A model generated the notes under the pieces. It saw only the letters and a program-made list of their open reading frames with translations, was not told the DNA's origin and searched no databases. From positions 248,001 to 312,000 of the forward strand of contig OAPG01000015.1 of NCBI GenBank assembly GCA_900208305.1: 64,000 nt of DNA, written 5' to 3'. The translations under genes were made by a program, and so were the position numbers. This document shows positions 36,630-47,210 of the stretch, one piece after another. Each line of letters opens with the position of its first letter. Position 1 is the first letter of the stretch. Source of the DNA: Melanopsichium pennsylvanicum. Taxonomy: Eukaryota; Basidiomycota; Ustilaginomycetes; Ustilaginales.

Positions 36630-39600
36630 CCGTGTGGCTCAACTTCATATGTGCGCCGCTTCGTGATTCATATTCACATACTGTATAAGCGTCCTGGTCA
36701 TTTCTAGACTTCCTACTGTATCCCCTTCACGTCCTTCCCTTATCGCACCCCATCTCGCCCCTCGTCCTCCATCCCTCTCACATTTCGTGGAGCTTTGTAA
36801 CACCTTATTGCGCGACTAGTCATCACCATCAATAACCAGCAAGTTCGTCGTTCCCATCTTCAATCTTGTGCCTCTCTCTCTCTCTCCCTCTCTCTTTCTC
36901 CCATCGACTCTCCGCCTCTAGCGTCTTTGCATCGCCTACCGTCATCATAGAAATCATTTCGTTGATCGGCAGACTCTCGCATCCTTCTCACCTTCGTCAC
37001 GCGCCGCTCGCCAACATCGCTTTACTGTCTCTTACAAGAGCGGAACGATCTCTATCTTCCTTGTCAGCCGGTACGGCAAACCTTCACGATCCCAGTGGCC
37101 TTTCCGTATCGCTCGCAATCATCAAGGACGGTGACCCATCTGCTCGGTGGCTCGTCTCTCTTTTTAGTCAGGCTCTCGGTCATCCCTCTCGACATCAAGC
37201 TCCTTATTTCCACGTTGCCTTCATACAAATTTCTGCTAGACCTTCTAGCAACCAAGTCCCCTTTCTGCAAGTTCCACAAGATACAGTCAATCGTGTTCGC
37301 TGGTGATTCCGCGAATGATAGCTTCGTCCGTAATATATACTCCCTGTCTGCAAGATACCCCCAATAGATAAAGATACAACCAAGAGGTTTCAAAAACCTG
37401 TAATAGTCGAGGGTGGCAAGAACCAAAAAAAAACCTCTTTGCACTGATACACAAAGATCTTAATAATAAACCAAGATCAGTAGACAAGAGAGATAGCGAA
37501 CAGCAGCAACAACGTTCGCAACGCGTTGCAAGTCCCCGCGCATCCATCGATCGATCGTTTTAACAGTAAGTCAAACAGACTCGCACATTCAGAGCCCGGC
37601 GACAGGCGTATCGAAAGCGGTCCAGTTCCTCGACAGTCATAGAGATCAAAAGGTAAGTTTGTGGACATGGCATTTCGGCAAGATTGCGCAGAGACCTTTG
37701 TACAGTTTGAATCGAGTTGGGCTGCGAATTTCAAAGGAGATTGGCGGAGGATGAGGCAGAAGCGACGTGCCAAAGGTCTACCCAATCGAGTCGAGAAGAG
37801 GCTTAGAAATCGAGACGACACGCGGTCTGTGATCAGCGTTCTGACAGTCGCCTGATCTGTGCTGCTAGCATGCCTTTCGGACAAGACCAAATGCACAGCT
37901 CGGAGAAGCGGAGAAGCCGCTTTGGTGGCCGCTTTGGTCTTGATTTCTCAGGCCGGCAATGCCCGGCAATGCCGATCTTGACTTGACACTGTTCTTTGCC
38001 GCAATATTCTGGCAAAAGCTGTGGTTCTGCACACACATTCTTCGTGTGACTAGACTTGCACAATCTCGTGCTAGTCATTCACGAGCTTGTCCAACCTTCA
38101 GCGGGCCACAGCCATCTGTGTCCGCATTTGCGTACGTAGCCACGACGGTGTTGGATCAAGGCGATGAGGTTGTCATCCGATGTCGTGTGACTGCCGCGCT
38201 GATCCCTTTCGCAAACGACCCAAATTGGAGATGCTCGGGTGCTGCGATGCGGTTGGCGGTTGGCGCGCAGGCTGGCCGGCCGGCTGGCTAGCGGCTGGAA
38301 GATCACCAAACAGCTGACTCAGTCGCAGACACGGGACCGCTTTTTTTGATCCGATGGCCTTGACTGTGATATCTCGGTCCAAGAGACGAGCCGCGACTCA
38401 CTCTGGCTAAATATCGGGCCTGTCACCCAGCTTTTTCTTCGGTGAAGATTCACAGCCGCTTTCTTCGTGTTTTGGGCTGAGTTAAGTTAGCTGCTGGTCT
38501 CTCGCATGGCTGCAGCCCAAACCCGAGGCATCCCTGGCGAAGGCTCTGTTGCTTCCATGCAGGGTTTCGAATGAAAGCCACTGGTGTCCCTCTTACTGCA
38601 GTCTCCTCTTCCCTTCGACCGGGTTTCGGTGCTGCGTTGCTAAGAGTCTTGCTCGCGCTAGATAGCGACTTGGTGCCTCGGCCTCTTTGTTCAATAGCCA
38701 AAGCGACGGGATTGCTTAGCTGGAGTCACACTGCTCAGTCAAGGCCTCGCCACTTCAAATGGCTAGATTTGCGCTGAGTCCAGTGCAGCTGGTCCCAAGA
38801 AGCGTCGCCTCGTCTCACTTTAGCGTCTAGCCATTCAGATGTGCGCGCGCTCCGGGAAATCCACGCTGGATACCGACCAAAAAAAGCTGGAGCATCCGAT
38901 CGAGCTGGCCTTTGCATCAAAATTCGCCTAAGTTATTCAACCTGTCGACACCGCTCATCTTCGACCTTGCCTCTCCTATCTCGTAAAATCACACGCCGTA
39001 CCGCGTCCGGCGCTGTCCTGGGAAGCACGGTGAACAGATGTGATAGGATGCGCGCTTACTTTGCTGACCGGCAGTCTCGATGTCTTTCAGCAAAAAGTCG
39101 GACGCTCGGTCAGATGCAGCAAAAAAAACCGAGAATCGAGGCAGAGGTACGGAGGTGTTTGCTTTCTTCATTATTGATCCCACAAGAACCAAGCTTATCA
39201 CTGCCCTGCAGAGCTTTGGCTGATTTGGATCGACTGATCAAGCGCCCTGCGAATTTCGCGGGTCGCCCGCCAAGCTCTGCCCTTTGAGATCCCGTGTCGA
39301 GGCACCAGAACGGAGGCTGCTCGAGTTGCATACGATGCTCGGGGGCGCACGACCAAGTGAATCTGCTTGGCTTCGACCTTCGTACTTAAAGGTCCCAGTC
39401 GGGCGTCAACTCTGATTTCGGTTCGTCTTTAGCTCCCGTCTTCCTCCTTTCCCTCCCCTATCGACGTTCCCAGACTCTACTTCCAGCTCCTAACATCATC
39501 GCAACTGCGTTTCAAAGGTTTCCGACCTTTTACGTCGCCATTCGTCGCCGCAGTGCACACCCTTCCTCTTCTGCATCTGTCTCGTTCCGCCTATTTCCGT

Positions 39601-40265
39601 ACAAGGATTGTTTTGACTCATAACTTCTTTGCCGTATCAACGCTGATTACTGACAACAACAACTACCCACCACCTTCTTGCCACGGTCATCTTGGTCTCC
39701 CTTTGAAACACGAACTCAGCCTCACTTGCCAGCACCAGGATCTGACGGGGCGAAGTAGAACCGGCAAGACTCTCGCCCATCCTCGCCGCTCGAGCAACAC
39801 GCGCGCTCCCACTGACCACGTCAATTGGGAGACCTCCTCCTTAGGCGAATTATTGTCATCGGCAAGGACCGACCGTCGGTAGTCCGTGATCACTGCGTTC
39901 CGCGCAAATCGACGCTCTCGTCTTCGTCGAGTCAATCCAGCTCGTCTCTCCGACCCGGTTCGACAAATTTTCGGTGACGCGGTAGCCACATTCGAAACGT
40001 AGGGTAAGCGAATGACAGCCATTGTCGCGATCGCAGCCATCAATCCGACTTGAAGTATACGCCTGGCCGGCCCTAGAACTAGAAGTTTGATAGCAGGGAC
40101 AAAGCACGCGTCGACACGGAACGCGACAGCTAAGCGAAAGCTATCTCGTTCAGCAGCCATAGCTTACGGGCTTTTATCGCGTTTCCACGCTCTGTACACA
40201 ACTGTAGACCCGGGATCGATCCACATAGTCATCGTTGATCTTTACAGTCTTTGAAGCGAATCGTT

Positions 40266-43076
40266 ATGGTGGAGGTCCAAGAATCTGGTCACGTACAGGC
40301 CGTGCGCACCAATCCCTCGGCCTCCTCAAGCTCTTCAACGTCGCCCTCAGTCTCAAACGTGGGTCGACGCCACACGAATTCTAGCTCTCCCGACTCTTCT
40401 CCTACGCCGTCCAACCCTTCGCATCCAGCTTCGCTCAACGGCGACGATGCCAGGCATGGAACGTCGCCTGCCACTTCGGTCGATGGGCCCTCTGTGCCGC
40501 CTTCAGGTCTGAAGCTCGACATGAGTTCAACCACCGCACAGAGTCGCTACGAGCAGCAAGCCTCGCTCAGTCGCGCTGGAGTTGCTCGATCACCTCATCC
40601 GCTCGATTCATCGCAGGAGATGCGCGCATCAATCGCAGCGCGTTCTGGCGGCATCCTCGCAACGATGCAGGAAGAGGGTCCTGCTTTTTCCGAAAGTCGA
40701 GGCGGTTCGACGCTTGGCTTTGAGCCCAATCCGTCTTTTTCGCAGATGGAGCAGGCCATGCGCGCTTCGCGCAATCGATCCGCTTCCAGTGCGGCTGCTC
40801 TGGCTCTTCACGGCAACAGCGCTTCGTTCGTCGATCGATGGGCCAGCAACGCCTCAGGGCGAATCGCCCCAGCGACCGGTGTTGCGTCAAGGAGCATCTG
40901 GGACGGCTCGAATACCGAGGCACTGCCTAGTGGTGGCTTGGGAGATGGCGTGCAGCAGCGGCCACTCCAACACCTCCAACGCGGCTATTCAGCTTCCTTC
41001 GTTCGCAACAAGCCCGAGCCGCCCTCACCCTCGCCATTCCTCAGCTCGCCAGCCGGGTTCCACGACTTGGGTCTTGACTTCGACACGTCTTCGGTACGAA
41101 GCTCGCGCGTCAGCATCCATGCCAACTCATCTCCTTTCGGCGCGGCGTCAGATCTTCCAGAGCTGTCGTCGTATCCCGACACTCCTGGGGCGGACGGGTT
41201 GCAGCATTCGGCTGCTGGCAGCGAGTCGAGGCGCCACTCCGTAGCTGGCACTGGACCGAATCGCGATTCCGCCGGCGTCATTGGAGGCCATCGTCGCGCG
41301 ATCGGCTTCGACACGGCCGGTTCCTATGCTCACAACGGCGGAAGCCGTGATGGCAATGCGGCAGCTGACGGAGGATGGCCTCGCCATGGAAGAGACCGCA
41401 GTGTCAGCAGTGTGACGCCTGGCTTCAACCCTTTTGCTGGAGGCAGTCTCGCACTGTCGATGGATGATCTTGCCGATGACATCGATTTCGAGCCTTCTTC
41501 GCAGAACCGTGGTCACGGGGCCACTTCGAGACCTTCTATAGAACGCACTCGTAGCGGTGCTACAGCCGATTCCGGCGCCCATGCAGCATCCATGCCATCC
41601 GCATTCGACGAAAGAGGAATCAACGGATTGCGTTCTGGATCCAGTAGCTTTGTAGACCAACCTCGTACCAACCGCACCGGCGTGGAGAGTCTGTCGGCCA
41701 CTTGGGACATGGCTGCTCGCTCACCTGTCGAAGGCCAGCAAACGTTTGCTGAGATTTCTAGACAACTGCGAGAGATGTCCATTGGACCAGGCGATATGCG
41801 AGGCCAACCTCGCCCTTCTGGTGTTGCGTCGATCTTTGACAGCCAGGCAGAAGGGATGCGCACGGTGCGTGGCAGTCCTGGAACCTCCCCTTCCGGCATT
41901 CGTGGCTCTTCGGGTACCAGCACGGGCACGGGACACGGTCTTTCAGCCCAGGCCAGATCGTTCACAGCATTTCAACCGGTCTCGTCGCTTTCTCGAGACC
42001 AGCTGGGCGGCATCGCCAGCGTGGGACCCAGTGGTCAAGCTGGCTTTGGCTTCTTCCCCACCATGGGCCAGCACAGCCGCCTTGGACCGCAGATGCCAAC
42101 TTTGCCTCCCTATGCTAATCCACAGCAGCTTGCTTTCGGCACACACCTTGCTGGTCCGCCTGGACCGGGCGCTCTCTCAGCACTATCCTCGAACGACTTG
42201 ACCTTCTCGAGTCTGGCCGCTCTCGGACCTATGCCTCCTTGCTCGATGGGACCACCACGTGGCCTGGGCGGTCTCGGCGGATCTTTCATTGGGCCAGGCA
42301 CTGGGGCAGGCACGACGGATGGACTGCAGGATCTGGGCAAGGGAGTGCCGCTCTCTGCGCTGTCGAAAGATACGCCGCTGTACATTGTCGAGTTCAAGCA
42401 AGGACGCACCGACTTGTTCTTCCGATCCACCGATCCGTCGCAGTCTCCCTCGAATCGCGACGGTGAACCTATACGACGTGGCGATCTGGTGATTGTTGAG
42501 GCAGACCGGGGCAAGGATCTGGGCACGATGGTCAATGACAGCATTACGGTGGAGCAGGTGCAGGCCTTCCTTGCTCACCAGTCGGATCTGACGCTCGGCG
42601 CGGCTGCTGTGGGCGCGGCGGGTGTGCACAGCCAAGGTGGCATGCTCGGAGCTTGTGGTAGTGGCGATGAGACGTCTTCGGATGCGTCGGGCCTCAGCGG
42701 GTCGAATTCGACGACGATGGGACCAAGTCAGGGATCGGCGGGGGGCCCGAGCGGCATGGGGTCTCGACCGATGCGCACGATCAATCCGAAGCGCCTGTTC
42801 AACAAGGCAACGGCGGCCGACGCGACGACGCTCTTTTCGAAAGCACAAGATGAGGAGCGCGCTCTGCAGCTGTGTCAGACCAAGGTGATGCAGCGAGGCT
42901 TGCCGATGAGCGTGGTTGCCGCCGAAATGCAATGGGACAGGCGCAAGCTCACATTTTACTATACGGCCAGCATGCGTGTCGACTTCCGCGACCTGGTCAA
43001 GGAGCTCTTCCGCCTGTACAAGACGAGGATCTGGATGTGTCACCTCGGTCACCCCAGCGGCGCTGGCATGGGTTGA
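40266..43076 (+). CDS. PSP1: PSP1 C-terminal domain protein
   Basis: 936 residues from the ATG at 40266 (MVEVQESGHV); the frame is open five codons earlier but only from TTG. The first 690 residues or so are Ser/Gly/Arg-rich and disordered, with SSS runs. The C-terminal PSP1 domain starts at about 700: 'TPLYIVEFKQGRTDLFFRST', 'IRRGDLVIVEADRGKDLGTM', and after an insert 'CQTKVMQRGLPMSVVAAEMQ' and 'DRRKLTFYYTASMRVDFRDL', ending with 'FRLYKTRIWMCHL'. The same domain occurs in bacterial RicT/YaaT, which promote RNA cleavage and phosphorelay. Yeast Psp1 is a dosage suppressor of DNA polymerase alpha mutations and is linked to mRNA decay factors. An acceptor-like CTTTACAG sits 18 bases before the ATG, so a leader intron may exist. 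Confidence 0.82.
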   Translation: MVEVQESGHVQAVRTNPSASSSSSTSPSVSNVGRRHTNSSSPDSSPTPSNPSHPASLNGDDARHGTSPATSVDGPSVPPSGLKLDMSSTTAQSRYEQQASLSRAGVARSPHPLDSSQEMRASIAARSGGILATMQEEGPAFSESRGGSTLGFEPNPSFSQMEQAMRASRNRSASSAAALALHGNSASFVDRWASNASGRIAPATGVASRSIWDGSNTEALPSGGLGDGVQQRPLQHLQRGYSASFVRNKPEPPSPSPFLSSPAGFHDLGLDFDTSSVRSSRVSIHANSSPFGAASDLPELSSYPDTPGADGLQHSAAGSESRRHSVAGTGPNRDSAGVIGGHRRAIGFDTAGSYAHNGGSRDGNAAADGGWPRHGRDRSVSSVTPGFNPFAGGSLALSMDDLADDIDFEPSSQNRGHGATSRPSIERTRSGATADSGAHAASMPSAFDERGINGLRSGSSSFVDQPRTNRTGVESLSATWDMAARSPVEGQQTFAEISRQLREMSIGPGDMRGQPRPSGVASIFDSQAEGMRTVRGSPGTSPSGIRGSSGTSTGTGHGLSAQARSFTAFQPVSSLSRDQLGGIASVGPSGQAGFGFFPTMGQHSRLGPQMPTLPPYANPQQLAFGTHLAGPPGPGALSALSSNDLTFSSLAALGPMPPCSMGPPRGLGGLGGSFIGPGTGAGTTDGLQDLGKGVPLSALSKDTPLYIVEFKQGRTDLFFRSTDPSQSPSNRDGEPIRRGDLVIVEADRGKDLGTMVNDSITVEQVQAFLAHQSDLTLGAAAVGAAGVHSQGGMLGACGSGDETSSDASGLSGSNSTTMGPSQGSAGGPSGMGSRPMRTINPKRLFNKATAADATTLFSKAQDEERALQLCQTKVMQRGLPMSVVAAEMQWDRRKLTFYYTASMRVDFRDLVKELFRLYKTRIWMCHLGHPSGAGMG

Positions 43077-44061
43077 CGATCAGTTGACTGCTTCGAGCCA
43101 GTTACGAGTCATGGTGTTTTAGCCATGCGACGGACTGTGTTCGCGGTGGACTGCCTTGGCCTTTTGGGACGTGTAGTTCGACGAGGAAAAAGCAGATTTG
43201 ATTTCGACGCAGCATTGTACATACTGGATTCTTTATTATTCTGCGTTGTATGTATGGGAAACGGTGCAAGACAGCGATTATACTAAGTGGTGTGTATGTG
43301 TATTATTTTTTCCGATTTGCGTTTGAAGAACTTGAGGCATCTCTGTGAGAAGTCAGACTTGGCGTCGTAGGATACATACAAGGAGAAAAATGTGAGAAAT
43401 ACAGATCCAACTCGATATCTGTTAGTGGCATCGCTTGTGCTGTAGTTAAATACGTAAGAAAAATAACGATCCAAATCGGGGCCACTTTAATCGGCAAGAA
43501 TCGACAAGAGGTAGCGCAAGCACATTGAGATGTTAGAGCGACAGTTTTTAAAAAACACCGTTTTGGTGAAACAAGGACCTTGCTGGAGAATCCAGAAGAA
43601 ATACACATGCCGAGGAAGAGGCTGGCAAGCCGGGCGAAGGACAAGAAGAGAGAGATGCCTTGTTTTCAATTTGGCTGAGAGGATGGGCCGAAGTGGCCGA
43701 TGAGAGGCCACGTAAAGTGTGCAGCACCTTTTTTGGGCATTTTTGGCATTTGTTACTTTGGGACACATGTGACCCTGCACGAGCCAAAGCTGCTGCTCCA
43801 CTTTTTCGTGCTTTTTTGCCTCCTTGTCATGCATACAAAAAGAGACATTCTCGTTCGACCCACTCAGGCCTCAAATTGACCAGACAATCAATCAAGCCGC
43901 TTTACCTCTCCTCTTTTCCACGACATACACACCTTTGGCTTCTTCATCATCATCCTAATTTTTTTTGACAGCTCAACAGCATAGACGTCGGTTCATCCAG
44001 CACCTGCACCCTATCAACTTCCTCCCTTCGCCAGCGTCCCGCTAACGTCCACACACACAAG
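43077..44061. other. Intergenic region between PSP1 and the DUF89 gene
   Basis: No gene is seen in about 1 kb. The last 250 bases are C/T-rich, consistent with the promoter and leader of the DUF89 gene. Confidence 0.55.
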
Positions 44062-46000
44062 ATGGTTTGGTCTCCTCCCGTTGCACCATGCTCTGCCAAG
44101 GACAAGTCGAGGTACGTATCACAAATCATCTGCCCAAATTGCCAGCTCCTTCACCTTGCTGAATATTAATCCGTTCGTACCTGCGCCCTGCTCCTTATGC
44201 AGCTTTGCCTACGAGTCGACCGTTCACCGCTGGCCCGCCATTCTCACCCAGGTCATCGATGGCATTTACAGCGCAAACTATGCTCTCTCCTACTCACGAA
44301 CCAACCAGTCTGCAAAGATTGAAGAGGGTAAGGCCATCATAGAAAAGGTCGCTGCACTCAAGCACGACATGAGCCGAGACCGCCAACTCGAGCCCATCAA
44401 CGTCGTTCCTGGCAATGACGCTGATCAAGGCCCTTCCACTGAACTTTTTGACATCACCATCGACAAGCAAAAGTGGACCTGGTTCTCAGCTCCTTGGCTC
44501 TTTGCTGAGTGCTATCTCTACCGTTTGCTACGAAGCTTCTTCGCTCGCAGCGAGCACTGGAAGCAGTATGACCCTTTCTCCAAGTCAAAGCTCGACACTT
44601 TCAAGAGCTCCGGCACCGCCATCAGCGCTCTTGCTGTCACCATCGAGGATCTCGTTGCCAAGTCGCTTTCGTCTCACCAAGGTCCCGAGTCGACGCCTGA
44701 GGGTCGCCAAGTGCTCTTCTACGAGATGGCTCAGATGTCACTTTGGGGCAATGCCACCGATCTCAGCCTGCTCACCAGTCTCTCTTACTCGGACCTTCAG
44801 GCTCTCCAGACTACAGGCCGCGAGCAGCAGGAGGCCCGCAGCAAGTTTATCCTCGCAAACCACCTCGATCAGGCTTGGAACAAGATCTCATCCCTCAAAG
44901 CCGGTCGCGTCGACATTGTCCTTGACAACGCTGGCTTTGAGTTGGTCACCGACATGATCTTCGCCGATTGGCTCCTGACCACGCCCCACGTTGCCGAGGT
45001 TGTCTTTCACCCCAAGAACATGCCTTGGTTCGTCTCGGATGTCACTCCACCCGACTTCCGCCACACCATCGAGTCGCTCCTCGAACCCAGCTTTTTCGCT
45101 CGTCAGGACGCTGGGCAGGATCGACACCGAAGTGTCAGCCGTAGCCGAGACCTTCAAGCTGATCCCGCAAAGTACTCTTTCAACGCTTCCGGTGGTGGTC
45201 AAAACGCCCAACCTGCTGGTTCCCGCTCTCTCCAGATGGCTGACTCCAAGGAGCGAGGTCGATCTCCTCATCCTTCTGGAAGTCTACACCTTCAGGCAAG
45301 GGACGGCAGTGTAGATTCAACCGCAAGGGGTCGCGCACCCACGGGTAGCAGGAATTTCCAAATGGACCCAGCATACTTTAAGAATGCTCGCTCGCAGACC
45401 ATCTCTCCTACCAGATCGTACGTCATGGACAGCGCCAGGTTCTCGTCCCTCTCGATTCACGATGAAGAGCCCGGTGCAGGTGGCGGAAATGACGCAAGGC
45501 ACGGGCGTGGTAGGAGTTCCACGGTCAAAGATGAGACGCCTTCGTCGCAGACCCAGGTACAAGCTATGGTGCGAAGGTGGATGGCCCACATGGAATCTGG
45601 TCGCTTCAAACTGTCTGTGCCTCTCGACACACCCCTCGGAGCCGACACTGGAGCGGGCAACAACTTTTGGACTGAGCCCGTTGGATATGCCAATATGGCC
45701 ATCTATGCTCCTGACTTGCACAAAGAGTTGAGCGAGAAGAGTGATCTGGTCATCTTCAAAGGCGACTTGAACTACAGGAAATTGACCAGCGATGCAATGT
45801 GGAAGAGCACCACCAGTTTCAGGGAGGCTTTGGGTCCGTTGGCGGGTACCGTCGAGATTTTGGCTTTGAGGACTAACAAGGCTGATGTGTGTGTGGGCTT
45901 GAACCAAGGTCAGGAGGAAGAAGTCAAGGCCAAGGATGAGAAGTGGAGGGTTGATGGTAAATGGGCTGTTGTTCAGTACTGCTCTAAAGACAAAAAATAG
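44062..46000 (+). CDS. DUF89/ARMT1 family metal-dependent phosphatase-like protein, two exons
   Basis: Exon 1 is 44062-44111 and exon 2 is 44203-46000, giving 615 residues. The intron has a GTACGT donor and a TATGCAG acceptor, and joins 'MVWSPPVAPCSAKDKS' to 'SFAYESTVHRWPAILTQVID'. The fold is DUF89 subfamily III (human ARMT1, yeast YMR027W). Metal-binding residues are visible at Asp258-Asn259 ('LDNAGFELVTDMIFADWLL') and Asp538 ('IFKGDLNYRKL'), and 'NNFWTEPVGYANM' lies between. Family members remove phosphate from sugar phosphates such as fructose-1-phosphate as damage control, and human ARMT1 was also reported to methylate PCNA. Between about residues 320 and 470 an inserted Ser/Arg-rich segment with repeats of 'SR-x-LQ-x-D-PA' interrupts the domain. 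The start is fixed by the short first exon, which has a good AAGATGG context. Confidence 0.85.
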
Positions 46001-46163
46001 ATGTAAATTTCACTGTTGAGCGTGGTTTGCAATATAGCATGTACATGTTAAGATGGGATGTCGTAGGAGGGAAACAAAAGTTGCAAGAATCGTTTTTGTC
46101 GTTTGCTTGTGTGCAGTAAATTAATGTACATTCGCAGTACTCGTACGTGTGTATCGGTGTGCA

Positions 46164-47210
46164 TTATGAAGATTGCTTGAGCGATAATGAGGCTGGAGAT
46201 GTGATTGTCAGCTTTGCTGAACTTGAAGTTAACTGAAGCGGCCTGAACTCGAACTCTTCGCTTCCTCTTCCGGTGTTCTTTACATCGGAACCAGTCATCC
46301 TTTTCTCTCGAATCTTTCTACTCTCCCGAACATAGACACTATACCGATTATACAGAACTACTTCAGCCACAGCCGTGACAATGGCAACCATCATACTGAT
46401 TAGAACTTTGTGACTGACATTCGCATTTCCCGATGCCCACCAAGCTGCGGTAGCTGTAGCCAAAGTGGACAGAAAGATGTTGAGAATAACAGATAGAGTT
46501 TGTTGGACTTCTTTCCACGCCTGGTCCTCCCCCTCTCGATTTTGGGATGGGTGATCGAGATAGGAGGAGGTTTGTGGAAAGCGGGAGTGCGTCTGGAATT
46601 GAGAATTGATGCGTGCTGTGAGGGGTAAGCTTGGATCGACGCCAGAGATGTTGGCGTAAGAGCTTGGAATTTTGTACGAGGAAGGATTGTAAGTGGAAGA
46701 GGTCGATATGCGCGAATATTCGGCTTGTTCTTGCGCTCTTCGGATGGCTACGAGAGACTCTTCCAACTCTTTTGACTGCAAAAGTTGACAGACATGGAGC
46801 GAATGGTTCCAAGCTGATAGGTCAGCATAAGCTTTGTAATGTACTTCTGCGGGTAATTGGGTGTCACTTACCCTGTGAAAGGCTGGTTTAGGCGCAATGT
46901 AAACGTGAGACCCTGAAACAAGCGAAGATAGCTTGAGTTGAGTCGAATCGACATTGATCGGTGGGGTATTGCTCTGTGCCCAGCTTGCGATGCCAAGAAG
47001 CACCTGATGATCTAATACGATTGACAGCTCGGTATTTGATGAGTTGGTGTTCGGTATCGCTGGGCTTGATGCTGTCATCTTGGGCGTTTCGGGCTGATCC
47101 TCTTTGAGTGCTCTTCTGAGTGATTGTAGGGCACCGTAGTCCGCATCGCTTTGCTGTGCTAAGCGTCTCAGCACTTGTGAGTTTGCTTGGGATAGCACGA
47201 GTTTCGTCAT
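46164..47210 (-). CDS. VMA12: V-ATPase assembly factor Vma12/Vph2, two exons
   Basis: Exon 1 is 46872-47210 and exon 2 is 46164-46775, giving 316 residues. The 96-base intron 46776-46871 is open in frame, so the gene looks like a single 348-residue frame. But a perfect GTAAGT donor, a branch-like GCTGAC and a TTTTGCAG acceptor mark it. Removing it joins 'YIAPKPAFHR' to 'SKELEESLVAIRRAQEQAEY', the usual Vma12 pattern. Two transmembrane segments follow ('LSVILNIFLSTLATATAAWW' and 'VLISMMVAIVTAVAEVVLYN'). Vma12 with Vma22 and Vma21 assembles the V0 sector in the ER. Intron retention would give an in-frame insertion of 32 residues. The gene is divergent from UPA2. Confidence 0.85.
   Translation of the reverse strand: MTKLVLSQANSQVLRRLAQQSDADYGALQSLRRALKEDQPETPKMTASSPAIPNTNSSNTELSIVLDHQVLLGIASWAQSNTPPINVDSTQLKLSSLVSGSHVYIAPKPAFHRVSDTQLPAEVHYKAYADLSAWNHSLHVCQLLQSKELEESLVAIRRAQEQAEYSRISTSSTYNPSSYKIPSSYANISGVDPSLPLTARINSQFQTHSRFPQTSSYLDHPSQNREGEDQAWKEVQQTLSVILNIFLSTLATATAAWWASGNANVSHKVLISMMVAIVTAVAEVVLYNRYSVYVRESRKIREKRMTGSDVKNTGRGSEEFEFRPLQLTSSSAKLTITSPASLSLKQSS

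Larger units (their letters stand above)
34420..40265. other. Long gene-free region before the PSP1-domain gene
   Basis: I find no supportable protein gene in 5.8 kb. It holds a GTACTGTACAATACAGT element at 34691-34707, a long (GT)n at about 35288-35329, T runs near 35950, and an inverted repeat TACAGTA/TACTGTA at 36611-36629. A C/T-rich leader-like block lies at 36700-36910, a consensus donor AAAAG/GTAAGT at about 37650, and another leader-like C/T-rich block at 39400-39800. The longest open frames (for example 36866-37306) are low complexity and match nothing I know. It may be regulatory sequence and an untranslated leader of the downstream gene. Confidence 0.5.

Noticed and set aside
36866..37367. 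Overlapping plus-strand frames in the gene-free region (146 and 90 residues)
   Set aside because: Begin in a CT-rich leader-like tract and match no family; they might be leader or non-coding RNA sequence.
42183..43052. 289-residue minus-strand frame over the PSP1 domain
   Set aside because: Antisense to a conserved domain, Arg/His-rich composition typical of a mirror frame of GC-rich coding DNA.
46814..46871. A 58-base intron in VMA12 ending at CTATCAG
   Set aside because: It would shift the frame; the 96-base version to TTTTGCAG keeps the frame and restores the family pattern.
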